DNA of 64,000 nt from Pleurodeles waltl. Lineage: Eukaryota; Chordata; Amphibia; Caudata; Salamandridae. The stretch lies in assembly GCF_031143425.1 (NCBI RefSeq), contig NC_090446.1, forward strand, positions 1,019,113,066 to 1,019,177,065. Reading direction: 5' to 3'. The position numbers were made by a program, and so were the translations under genes. Numbering within the stretch: the first letter of the stretch is position 1; each line of letters opens with the position of its first letter. The notes beneath the pieces were generated by a model that made no database searches, was not told the DNA's origin, and saw only the letters and a list, made by a program, of their open reading frames with translations. Of the stretch, positions 1 through 9,586 are shown one piece after another.

Positions 1-1160
1 ATTTTATCCAATATGCCACTGCTACTTTCAGAAAGAGGAATAGTCCATGCTTAAGGTTCCACTTCATGAATTGCTCATTCCGCCCTGCATGTATCTCTCT
101 TCTTCCCACAGTTCAATATGCAGTCAGTCAAAATTGTTAGAATCCTGGGGCCAATGAGAAGACCCTGAAGCTGGTGATGATGTAGGCATTCATTGTGGCT
201 CCTTCAATGGCTCGAAAGGGCAAAAAGGACAGATAATAGGTGGAATACTGAACAATGCAAAAATCCACCCCCAGACACAAAGATCTGAATTTAATCCATC
301 CTTATTTTTGCCCACCACGTGACCCCAGTTTGGATCCAGCCATTTGCAAATCAGTCTTGACCATATTCCCCATGGAAACATTCCAGCCTAACTGCCAGGT
401 CCTCCCTGGACCAGAAACATGTATCGTGGGACCGGTTATGGGGTATCACCACTCATCAATCAGGCTGGCTTGAATCCAGTGGCGCAGTGAGCAAGGGACC
501 CATGTCTGGGCATACCCTTCCCACTTAGGGAGACAAAGGAAGAAAAAAACAGGTGATGGACAGAATGTTGACCAATGCAAACATTCACCCCGAGTCACAA
601 AGATCTGAGTTTAATCCCAGCCAAACAAAAAAGCCAGAAGAAAAAGAGTTTACTGATATCAGCAGTGAAAGGATACACCCAGCTCAACAAAACAAAAACC
701 AGGGTGAAACATAAATGCTCCATGAGTGAGACAAATACAAGTAAATTAAGGTAAGCCATGGAATCAGAATCAGGAGCAGGGAATTCAATTAGACAAGACA
801 GTCATGTAATCGTGAGCATGGACAAAGCCCACTATAAGTATATGTTAAAGTTTTGCTCACAGTGCTATAGCAAGACTGCAAAAATGTGTAACTCATTCAA
901 CAGATTAACACTGCTAATTCGGAACCCATGTATTGGCATATCTCAGGATATCTCATAAGAATCTTATCCAATATTCCACTGCTCCCTTCAGAAAGTGGGT
1001 TAGAGAAAATGGACCATGCTTAAGGTGTCACTTCATGAATTGCTCATTCCACCCTACATATATCTCTCTTCTTCCCACAGTGCAATAGACAGTCAAATTG
1101 TTAAAATTCTCGGGCCAATGTGAACACCCTGAAGCTGGTGATGCTGTAGGCATACATTAT
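1..1160. repeat. Direct repeat pair about 960 bp apart
   Basis: Positions 1-200 and 961-1160 are clearly related in the same orientation. Both run from a TTATCCAATAT-like start through GCTTAAGGT, TTCATGAATTGCTCATTCC, ATCTCTCTTCTTCCCACAG and CCTGAAGCTGGTGATG. The stretch between them has a shorter internal repeat: about 250-300 and 566-616 share CACAAAGATCTGARTTTAATCC. No coding frame of interest lies here. I cannot assign a transposon class. It could be a tandemly duplicated older insertion or two copies of one dispersed repeat. Confidence 0.75.
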
Positions 1161-2013
1161 GGCTTCCATCCTTGGCTCTACTGGAGGCAGTAGTACTATA
1201 GGTGTTGTGATCTGAACTCCCGGGATCCCTCATGCTGCCAGCACTGGCCCTGTGACCACAGTGGCATGGTTACTATCTACCACATACCTACTGCATGCTC
1301 TATTGGAATGTGTCCCTTGCAAAATACCGTAAGAGACACTTATGTCCTACTATGCCCTGTGAGAAGCATATGCAGGTCATTTTCTAATGTTTTGCTTTTA
1401 AATTTGTGAGGGGTTGTGTGGACTTTTTTAAAGGAATGAACTAGGGAGGCATGGAATCTACTGCTTCCAGCTTTCAGACATTTTTCACATTCTTGTTGTG
1501 AAGAGTCCTCTGATTTAATTATTTTAAAAGCTTTTTCACCCACAGTATTGCTTAATCTCTGATTTAAGGCGCGTGCCACTTTCTTTTTCTGAGTGTGCAA
1601 ACAAAGCTGGTGGTGAAGTGGGAATATCAATGACCTAAAGACATAGCACTCTGATCATTGTAGGGCCTGGCAATATTTTGAATTGAAACTGCAAGTTTTG
1701 TGAAGTTTAAAAAGGTTTGCTTCGCAAAGGCTGTGAAGCTATCCAGTTACGCAAAACGTCACTTGTGCTTGAAAATGTTTTACACAAGACTCTTTTCTGT
1801 AAAAAAAAAATTAAATGATAGAAATTGTTCCTTCTAAAAGTCGTTTGTGATTTTTTTGTAAAACCTACTTTTTGTGACATTACAAACTTCGATAATTTTG
1901 TAAGCTTACAAAGGTTGGAAAACACTTTCTGAGGTACTTGGATGAAACATTTGGCAACTTGCACATGTGTGTCCTGCCATAAAAGAAAGGTATGCAATTG
2001 AGCATCAGACTGT
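1161..2013. other. Unassigned AT-rich flank of the large Harbinger
   Basis: I see no gene or clear repeat ends here. The short open frames on the - strand (1340-1630 and 1707-2087) have no recognisable domain, and the second runs into the transposon terminus, so I treat them as chance. Confidence 0.5.
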
Positions 2014-3131
2014 GGGACATATTTATACTCTGTCTGCGTTGAATGCGCATCAAATATTTTGACGCACATTCGGCGCAAACCTTGCACCCTATTTATACAA
2101 TGACGCCCGAGGCCGCGAATGCCAAAAGTCCACCGTGTGCGTCATTTTCTGGATGCGGGAAACCGCCTTGCGTTAATGACATGCAAGGTAGGTGTTCCCA
2201 TCCAAAAAATGACTTAAACACCCGTGCGCCATATTTATGCTACTGCTCAAAAATCCGGCGCGGCTGGGAGGCGGAGGCGGAAAATGACGCACAGCCCAAT
2301 TTCCGTAAAAAAATAACGCCTGGGTCAGGGCAGGCGTTAAAATGGGGCAAACACACCAGTACTTAAGGAAAACGCACAGAAGCAACAGCAGAGCTCCAAA
2401 AGGAAGACATGGAGGTGCTTTTCATCCAGCATGCACGCAGACGCAAAGCACAGGACCAACAACAGCAGCTTCACAACACCAGCAGGGACCCCAAAGGCAA
2501 TGCAGAAGGCAGGAGAGGATATTCCGCACCAGGACAACCCTTCTGGGACTCCGGCAACAACACATCATCCAGAGGTACAGACTCAACTGGCAAGCAATTC
2601 AGCAGCTGCTGCGCGACATTGAGCCACAGTTGGCACTCAGCTTGCAGACACCCCACACCATTCCACCAGAAACCAAGCTGCTAGCTGTACTCCACATGTT
2701 GGCAAGTGGCTCCTTTCAAACCACTGGTGCCCTGGTTGCCGGGATCTCACAGCCCTCATTCTCTGCCTTCCTACCCAAGGTACTGGATGCGATCATCTCC
2801 CTCTCACCCCTCCACATCAGCTTCCCCAACACACAGCAGAAGCAGCAGGAGACCAAACAGGGCTTCTACCAAATCAACGGCTTCCCACATGTGCTTTGTG
2901 CCATTGACTGCACACATGTACGCATTGAGCCACCTGCTGCAACCGAGCATCTGTACCGCAACAGGAAGCACACACACTCCATCAACGTGCAGGCCATTGT
3001 CGATCAGCGGGGATTGATCACCAACATCGTGGCAAAGTATCCTGGGAGTGTACATGATTCATTCATCTTCCGTCACTGCACCATCAATCAACACTTCCAG
3101 GATGGACGATATGGAAATGGCCTTCTTGTTG

Positions 3132-4805
3132 GTAAGTACAGAAACCTACTTATATACACACAGCACAGCAACCCTCTAGGACAAACAACACATACACCAC
3201 TACATTGACACGTGCCCAGAAAGACACTGAGGTTGTGACACCGCAAGGTATGTTTGATATCCTCACCCAATGGGATACACACCTAGGGACAAATGATAGT
3301 TCCAAATAACAACAGATGCCACTCCACAGGCACAAGGGAACAATTTAAAAACAACACAATGACAATGAAATGGCCTTAACTGGCAGTACAACTTGGAAGA
3401 TTAATCTTTCAATATCACATCAATAACACTCAATCAAACACCCTTCCAACCAATAAGTAATGTGTAAGGTGTGTGCAATGTGTTTTGCTGCAGGTCAAAC
3501 ACCATGAGACACATAGCATGATGATGATGACTACAATGAAGGTGACATGGAATCATTTAGGCTGTAACAATATCGCACATCACTCCTGCTCTGACATTGC
3601 CCACTACCGATAAGCAAGTGGACTGTGCGAAGAACACATATTGATGTGACAATATTGAAAGTGCAAGTTCCTACACATGCGGTTTGAGACAATTTCACAC
3701 ACACACAACAGATGTACAGGCACATGGACCTTCTGACACTGTAAACGACAACGTCACAACCAAGTTAGCCAGTTGAACTGGAACAGGTTCAGTAGTATAG
3801 GTACATATTTGAACATGAGTCGACTCGGCAAGGGCAGAGAAATAGGTCTGCAGAGAACTTGTCACATATGGGATATTTATGCATAGTCAATTGTCAACAC
3901 GCCAGTGCTGACAACTTATGGAGATGTGTTGTACATTGACACCTTGCCCAATCAAGGGCCTCACTGATGTTTAACAAATTCTATTGCATATGTTAAATTG
4001 GATGGGATGTCCAGGCCATATAGATGGAACCTTGTTACCACCACTGTGGAGTTGATTCTGTGTATGGAAGTATCATGTCACCCCCAGTTAAGACACATGG
4101 ACACCTCTCTCACATGACATAATGCATGGGAGTACACAATGTACTGTAACTCTACAAAAATACAGCTGACATCCGGTCAATCAGCCAAACACCAGTTCAG
4201 ATGATGAAACAACCCAGTGCTGATGGTACAACTTTATGATTTAGTAGGTCCTGAAGAAGCGTCATGGGATCCTGTTGGACCAAAAGAGACGTGAAACATG
4301 TCGACCGCATACTAAGGAGTGTTGGATCATTTCCACCCTCCTCAATTTTGATTGTTTCTGCATGAGTGTCCGAGCTTTATCTCTGACTTCACTCCCTTTA
4401 TTCTTTTAATCTTGACCATTTCCCAATAGCAAGCAATAAATTATTGAGTGAGGGATCTGAGCCAATTTTACTTTTCTTTCTTGTATATTTGTCCTCTCTC
4501 GGACCCATATTAGGCTCTGCGGCATCATCGAGTATAAAAAAGATCTCCGGCAAAGAGCCCCCCTTCGGGGGGTGCCCGTCAGACATTGCAGCGCCGGTCT
4601 GACGAGGAGCTGTCCGATGATGAAGCATGACACCAAATATGGTGTGTGAGGACTATTGCTCCCGATTATCAGGACTCCTTTTCTTTTCTCTTTCCTCTTT
4701 ACTATATTTCGGAACAGTGTACCACTTTACATTGGTACATCCTAGAAGCCTAGGATTCCACACAATAACACAAACAAAGATTTTCTCATTCATTTTCTCT
4801 TTCAG
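3132..4805 (+). other. Intron of the Harbinger transposase, with an inserted remnant
   Basis: This begins with GTAAGT at 3132 and ends with TTTCAG at 4805. No protein motif is visible. The 3' part from about 4240 holds the hammerhead and a GC-richer stretch with a small CCCCCC/GGGGGG hairpin near 4557-4572, unlike the rest of the intron. I read it as a later insertion. Its ends were not defined. Confidence 0.6.
4247..4306 (+). ncRNA. Minimal hammerhead ribozyme, all core elements present
   Basis: Stem I pairs GGTC (4247-4250) with GACC (4303-4306). The core box CTGAAGA (4251-4257) fits CUGANGA exactly. Stem II pairs GCGTC (4259-4263) with GACGT (4288-4292), five pairs including one G-U. The GAAA box is 4293-4296. 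It is followed by C-AT-G forming a one-pair stem III and by the cleavage triplet GTC (4300-4302). Very short stem III hammerheads of this kind are known from Penelope-like retroelements. The surrounding intron sequence (about 4240-4800) is probably a remnant of such an element, although no RT is visible next to it. Self-cleavage is inferred from the fold only. Confidence 0.72.
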
Positions 4806-5280
4806 CTGATCAGGGGTATGGGATCCAGCCATGGATCATGACCACATTTGCAAACACAAGCACAGCATCAAAGTGTGCCTATAATGAGGCACATTGGAGG
4901 ACACGCACCATAGTCGAGAGGACTTTTGGCATCCTGAAGTCAAGATTCAGGTGCCTCGACATCACCAGAGACAGCCTCCTATACTCACTAGAAAGGGTCT
5001 GCAAGATAATTTGTTTTTTTTTTTGTCCTCATAAGTAAATCCCACCATACCGTACGAGGGTCATCAACCAACATCTAGCATGGTAACCTCATTAACTAGG
5101 TTTAAAACCAATTAGATGCCGCACTTCACCTCTCCCGAACCCTCCCAATACTCCTCTCCAACCACAGATCGATGAATGAGGAAAGGAGAGCAAAAGAGAG
5201 GAGGGGGGAAGGAGGGGCAAAAGGGGGCGCAAATAATCATCGGACTATATGATATAGAGAAGGCAAAAATATTTATAAGA

Positions 5281-7576
5281 CTATACATCAACAGTAATTC
5301 TATTTTGTCGAGCATTTTCCCAAATAGCCCAACATTCATCATTGATACCCATTGGACAGCTACGTTCCAAACATGAAAAGTGATCCACTGAAGACATCCA
5401 GTCCAAAACACTTGGAGGTGACGGACTAACCCACTTTAAACTTATTTGTCTCCTAGCCAATAATATCAACAGAAACAATATACCCTTACACGGCCTAGAT
5501 AACTTCAGTTCCCATGTTGAATTGGAAAGAACACCAAAGAATCCCATAGGGGGGGTAACTTCTATATCAATACTTACGAATTGCTTAAGAAAACCTTTAA
5601 TCCCTGACCAAAAAGGAGCTAAGTATAGACAACTCCAGAACATGTGCACGTCATCTACTTTTGGCTCTCCACACCGCGGACACTTCTTTTCTAGGTTCCC
5701 CACCGCAGACAGCCTCCGGGGAGACCAATAAGCTCTATGCATGGTTAACAGTTGATTTTTTTACAGAGCGACTGACCTAGTTACCGACCATAGTATGGAG
5801 CTTGACCTTTCCCAAATATGCACTAAATCCAAATTTGGAAAACCTTCTCCCCATTTCTTCTCGAGAAACAAAGCCATTGCATCTGGAGCATCAAGCAATG
5901 CCTGATACCAAACAGAAACTTCCTTATGTACCAAGGTCGAAGATAGTTTCCCCTCCCAGACGTTATACACTCCCCCTTTCTCCTGAAGAGATGCCGCCCA
6001 GTTCGCCAGTTGTACATACTTAAACCTTGAAAATTTATAATCTGTTAATTCCTCCAATTCTATCCAGGGGACCGGCTTCGCATCCTTCAAAAGTTGTCCC
6101 CACTTTGTCACTCCTTTTAATTCCAAAGCTAATCTATCTAAAAGAAACTCAGGAGTGCCAGGGAAATCCCAAACCGGAGCCCTAGGACTATAGTAATTAA
6201 TATGAAAAGCTTGGCGAACCAACCACCATACTCTAGCAGATTCTTTAAGATACTTCAATCGAATCTTTTTTAAAAGGTTTGGGTGACCAAACTCATACAA
6301 AAAATGGCTGCCAGCTGCCGAAAGTTCCTTAGTGGCTACATACCAGAAAGACGTATATTCAGACCCATCCCGTAATAGGATCCTAACATTTTTCAAATGA
6401 AAAGCTAGATAATATTTATAAAAATCAGGAGCTGCAATCCCCCCCTTCCCCTTGGGCCTACATAATTTCTGCCAAGCAATCCTCACACCTTTTGAAGACC
6501 AAACAAACAAAGTCAGGTCAGCTTGGATCTTCTGAAACCATCTCTTCTTAAACTCCAAGGGGATCGTATTAAATAAGAATGTAAATTTAGGGAGAATCAT
6601 CATCTTAAGAATATTTACTCTACCTATGAAGGACAGAGGGAGCCCGGCCCAGGTCTTCAATAAGTTGGGAGTTTCTTTGCAGGTTTTATCAAAATTAACC
6701 CAGGCCAATTCATTAAGATTGTAAATAACTTGAATACCCAGATATCTGATCTGTTGCTTGATCAGAGGACTATCAAAGGCAGTATTCCAACACATGATCT
6801 CAGTTTTCTCTGGATTAACAGCATAGCCCGAAATATCTCCATATTCCTTCAAGCATGTTAAAATTTGGGCAAAACCCTGCGTCAAATCACCCGTATATAT
6901 CATAAGGTCGTCAGCATACAGAGCAACCTTCTTCTCCCAACCCATACATCGAAAAGGAGGGATCGCTCTATCCGCCCTGATTTTTACCGCCAGAGGCTCA
7001 ATATATAAATTGAAAAGAAGAGGAGACAATGGACACCCCTGCCGCGTCCCTCTCTGAATATTAAATCTGGAAGATAACTTTTAGTTAATCAAAATACAAG
7101 CTGATGAATCTTTATAAATAACCTGAATTGCCTTTATGAATTTCGGGCCCACCTCAAAGGCCTCCATTCTACGTTGTAAAAAGCACCAATTTACCCGGTC
7201 AAAAGCTTTGGCAGCATCAAACGTGAGAACTGATAAGGGGACTTTTTCAGTGATAGCCAGATCCACTGTCCCCAGTAAGTCATGAGTCAATTCATGCAAA
7301 TATCTACCTCTGATGAACCCTTTCTGGTCTTCATCTATCAATTCACAAATCACACTCTGAAGCCTGTTGGCCAATATGTGTGTGTAAAGCTTATAATCTG
7401 AATTCAACAGGGAAATTGGTCTATATGAGCTACAAAGGGCCGGGTCCTTCCCTGGCTTCAATAGAAGACTTATAACTGCCTCACTGCAAGACCTAGGCAT
7501 ATCCACCCCGTCCTGTAAAAGGAAGTTAAACAACTCTGTCAAAATAGAAACCAATTCCTCACAAAGATTGCGGGAT
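5281..7576 (-). pseudogene. L1 ORF2, reverse transcriptase to C-terminus, 5' truncated
   Basis: One frame runs across the whole interval. It reads the RT region KPGKDPALCSSYRPISLLN, motif A LTFDAAKAFDRVNW, motif B GTRQGCPLSPLLFNLYIEPL and motif C ALYADDLMIY, followed by the thumb and the Cys-containing tail KKCPRCGEPKVDDVHMFW. The endonuclease domain is absent because the copy begins inside the RT domain at the inversion junction. The frame is broken only by two in-frame stops, at 7081-7083 (just before motif B) and 5761-5763. No frameshift is needed, which suggests a fairly young insertion. In an intact element this enzyme copies the L1 RNA into the nicked target. This copy cannot be functional. 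Confidence 0.9.
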
Positions 7577-8342
7577 TGGGGGAACATGGCGGCCGCGTAA
7601 ACCCCGCGGTCGCGAGCTCTCTCCCGGCCGGCGCTCGCACCCGTCACAGCATGACGCTGTAGACGCCGTGCTTTGAACGCAGCAGCCGGATGAGCCTCGC
7701 GCTACGCCCCTGCCCTTTGGGTGATCCAGGGCAAAACGAGGGGCTATTCCTTATCAAGGAGACGTCAAGGATCGGCACCCCATTCCTAGGATTTTTCCTG
7801 GAGGCAGCGTTATCTTGGGGCCAAAGGAGACGCTTATTATTTAACAACTGCTTTTGGGGGCCACGCTTGGGAGCAGCCTTCTGCACTCGTAGGAGAGACT
7901 TGAAGGGAGACACCAAAACCTTGCAGGATCGCAGCAAGTATTTTTCTATTGTTTGGGGGAGCTCTGCTTATATGACGCCGACTAAATTGAGAATACGGGC
8001 GTCTTCTAAGGGCCCCCCATTGTTGCAAAGCCAGAAAGCTCTGCTTAGCCTTGGGAGAGGTAAGAGGCACTCCAGAAAAAATACTCTTAGTGGTTTGCAA
8101 AGCTCTAGTAAGGGAAAAGCGGAGGGGTCTGGAAGCAAGAGGGCACGAGTGAAAGGGTTTGGGAAATCCAAAAAAGGGAGTTTGTCTGTACCCCCTTTGT
8201 CTGGTTTGGAGCCCAGGAAAAGGTATAATAACAGATCTGGTAAAGCCAGTAAGGCATTGGGTGCGCAAGGTTTACCTTCTGAGGAAGAAAAATTGTTTTC
8301 CCCCTTGCTCCTTTTTTTAGGAATATCTCATACCGTCAAGCG
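7577..8342 (+). promoter_or_regulatory. L1 5' end and leader, CpG-rich, with YY1-like site
   Basis: The inverted part starts GGGGGAACATGGCGGCC. That has the initial G-run and the ATGGCGGCC core seen at the 5' end of L1 promoters, where YY1 binds in mammals. About 110 bp of CpG-rich sequence follows, unlike the AT-rich surroundings. An open frame at 7690-8364, with a possible ATG at 7973, is rich in Lys, Arg and Ser. It could be an N-terminal extension of ORF1 in a shifted frame or just leader. Promoter activity is inferred by analogy. Confidence 0.6.
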
Positions 8343-9263
8343 ATGCAGTCACCACAGCCTTTAGAAGGATCCCTCCCCTCTCGGTCCCCTTCATCTTCCT
8401 TCCTAGAGCATAGAAGTCAGGCAGGTGAGAATGACTATGCGCAAACCCAATCAGTGGCGTGCAGTGAGGCACAGGGCCCCTTGGCTATAAAGGCTCTAGA
8501 GTTGAGTTCATCTGCACATGACTCTGCAGTACAGAACCTCTTGATCTCCTTATCTGAGGAGATCAGGGGTAAATTCGAGGTATCTGAGTTTAACCAAGGG
8601 AAGATTAGAGAGTCCTGCGCTGCTTTGGAGACTAAACGTAATGCTTTGACGGAGAGGATAAGTCATTTGGAAATGGTGGTGTCAGAGCAGGAAGCCCATG
8701 TTCTGTCCAACACTCAGGGTATTTCCCGGTTATCACGCGATGGCAAGATGGTCCAGGAAAAGCTAGAGTCCCTGGAAAACAACCTACGAAGAAACAATAT
8801 TAGAATCCTGAATGTACCCGAGGGACTGGAAGGAGAGGATATCAAGGCCTTTGTATTGACTTTGCTTGAGAATTATTTTCCTACAATGGATCAGACAAAG
8901 CTGAGAGAGGATATACAAAGGGTTCACCGGGATCCTTTCAGGAGAAAGCCTGATAGGAAGACCCCTAGGAAGATTTTGGTTAACTTTGGCACTTACTCCG
9001 TAAAAGAAAGAATTCTGTCTGAAGCTCTCAAGGCGGGTAGTTTCTCAATGGGTGATTGGACATTTCGGATTCGTTCAGACTTATCTAAAACAACTTTAGA
9101 TAGGCAATGGGAATTGGGGAAGTATATGCAAGATCTTAGGTCTCTTGGCGCAACAGTTCAGATGAGGTTCCTGGCTTTTTTGAAGATTATGTGGAATAAT
9201 ACGATGCATAATATTAGGGAACCTGCGGAAGTGCAGGCGTTAATTGAGAAAATGAAAAATTAA
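8343..9263 (+). CDS. L1 ORF1 RNA-binding protein
   Basis: This is an open frame of 306 codons. A Ser/Pro-rich N-terminus is followed by a coiled coil (about residues 75-135, with regular Leu/Ile spacing around LTERISHLEMVVSEQE). The RRM-type core then begins LENNLRRNNIRILNVPEG, the hallmark of L1 ORF1. The C-terminal domain follows, with PRKILVNFGTYSVKERILS and an end at VQALIEKMKN. Length and domain order fit ORF1p, a trimeric nucleic-acid chaperone that coats L1 RNA. The frame is intact but sits in the inverted half of a dead copy, downstream of its own leader and in opposite orientation to ORF2. It may start further upstream in another frame. Confidence 0.85.
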   Translation: MQSPQPLEGSLPSRSPSSSFLEHRSQAGENDYAQTQSVACSEAQGPLAIKALELSSSAHDSAVQNLLISLSEEIRGKFEVSEFNQGKIRESCAALETKRNALTERISHLEMVVSEQEAHVLSNTQGISRLSRDGKMVQEKLESLENNLRRNNIRILNVPEGLEGEDIKAFVLTLLENYFPTMDQTKLREDIQRVHRDPFRRKPDRKTPRKILVNFGTYSVKERILSEALKAGSFSMGDWTFRIRSDLSKTTLDRQWELGKYMQDLRSLGATVQMRFLAFLKIMWNNTMHNIREPAEVQALIEKMKN

Positions 9264-9586
9264 GGCTGAAAGTTTCCGGGTAAAAACAAGAAAAAAAAAA
9301 GAAAAGGCGGCCAGTTAGAGCTCATATGGGCGGTCACAGTCGCCCCTGAAGTCGAGGGCGGGTTCCCATGGGAGGAGGAGGTTTTGGCAGTGTTTGGGGT
9401 ATAAGTCAGGAGATTTTTTGTTTTGTTCTGATGTCTAATTTTGTCTTTGTACTGTTGGGAGTCTGTTGTGGATAGTGTTAGTTTTGGGATAGTTGGGCTG
9501 TTGTAGTGTTCTTTACTTTTAATTTCCCTCTCCTCCTTTCCCTTCATTATCCTCTGTACCCCTTAATTACTTATTTTTTTTTAAGC

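Larger units (their letters stand above)
2409..5013 (+). pseudogene. HARBI1-type DDE transposase, broken (exons 2409-3131 and 4806-5013)
   Basis: The translation has the full Harbinger nuclease signature. The first Asp is in AIDCTHVRI (about 2906), the second Asp in YPGSVHDSFIF (about 3045) and the Glu in VERTFGILKSRFRCLD in exon 2. Upstream is the family-typical RTRTTLLGL...IIQRYRLNWQAI segment. Exon 1 ends at 3131 before GTAAGT. Exon 2 starts at 4806 after a TTTCAG acceptor, and the join keeps frame, reading GLLVADQGYG. I prefer the start at 2409 (MEVLFIQHARRRKAQ), with a 1-nt loss near 2470-2476 shifting into the long frame. The frame containing the catalytic residues is otherwise open from 2342. 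Exon 2 stops being transposase-like at CKIIC (5013), where the L1 poly-T begins. The C-terminus probably resumes after the L1 near 9587. The family role is cutting and joining transposon ends together with a Myb-like partner. Confidence 0.87.
5014..9585 (-). mobile_element. L1-type LINE with inverted 5' half (twin-priming structure), inserted in transposase exon 2
   Basis: The 3' end is a T-run at 5014-5024 (poly-A on the - strand) placed directly after the transposase codons for CKIIC. Reading on the - strand from there, the 3' UTR and ORF2 extend rightward to about 7576. From about 7577 the element switches to + orientation: the CpG-rich 5' end, the leader, ORF1 (8343-9263) and about 320 bp beyond it. 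This is the arrangement expected from twin priming: the 5' segment is inverted and the region between the two primed parts is lost, here the start of ORF2 including the endonuclease. The right boundary (about 9585) is judged from where transposon-like coding resumes. I could not find a convincing target-site duplication. Confidence 0.85.

Noticed and set aside
1707..2087. 126-codon - strand frame
   Set aside because: It overlaps the Harbinger terminal sequence and has no recognisable domain.
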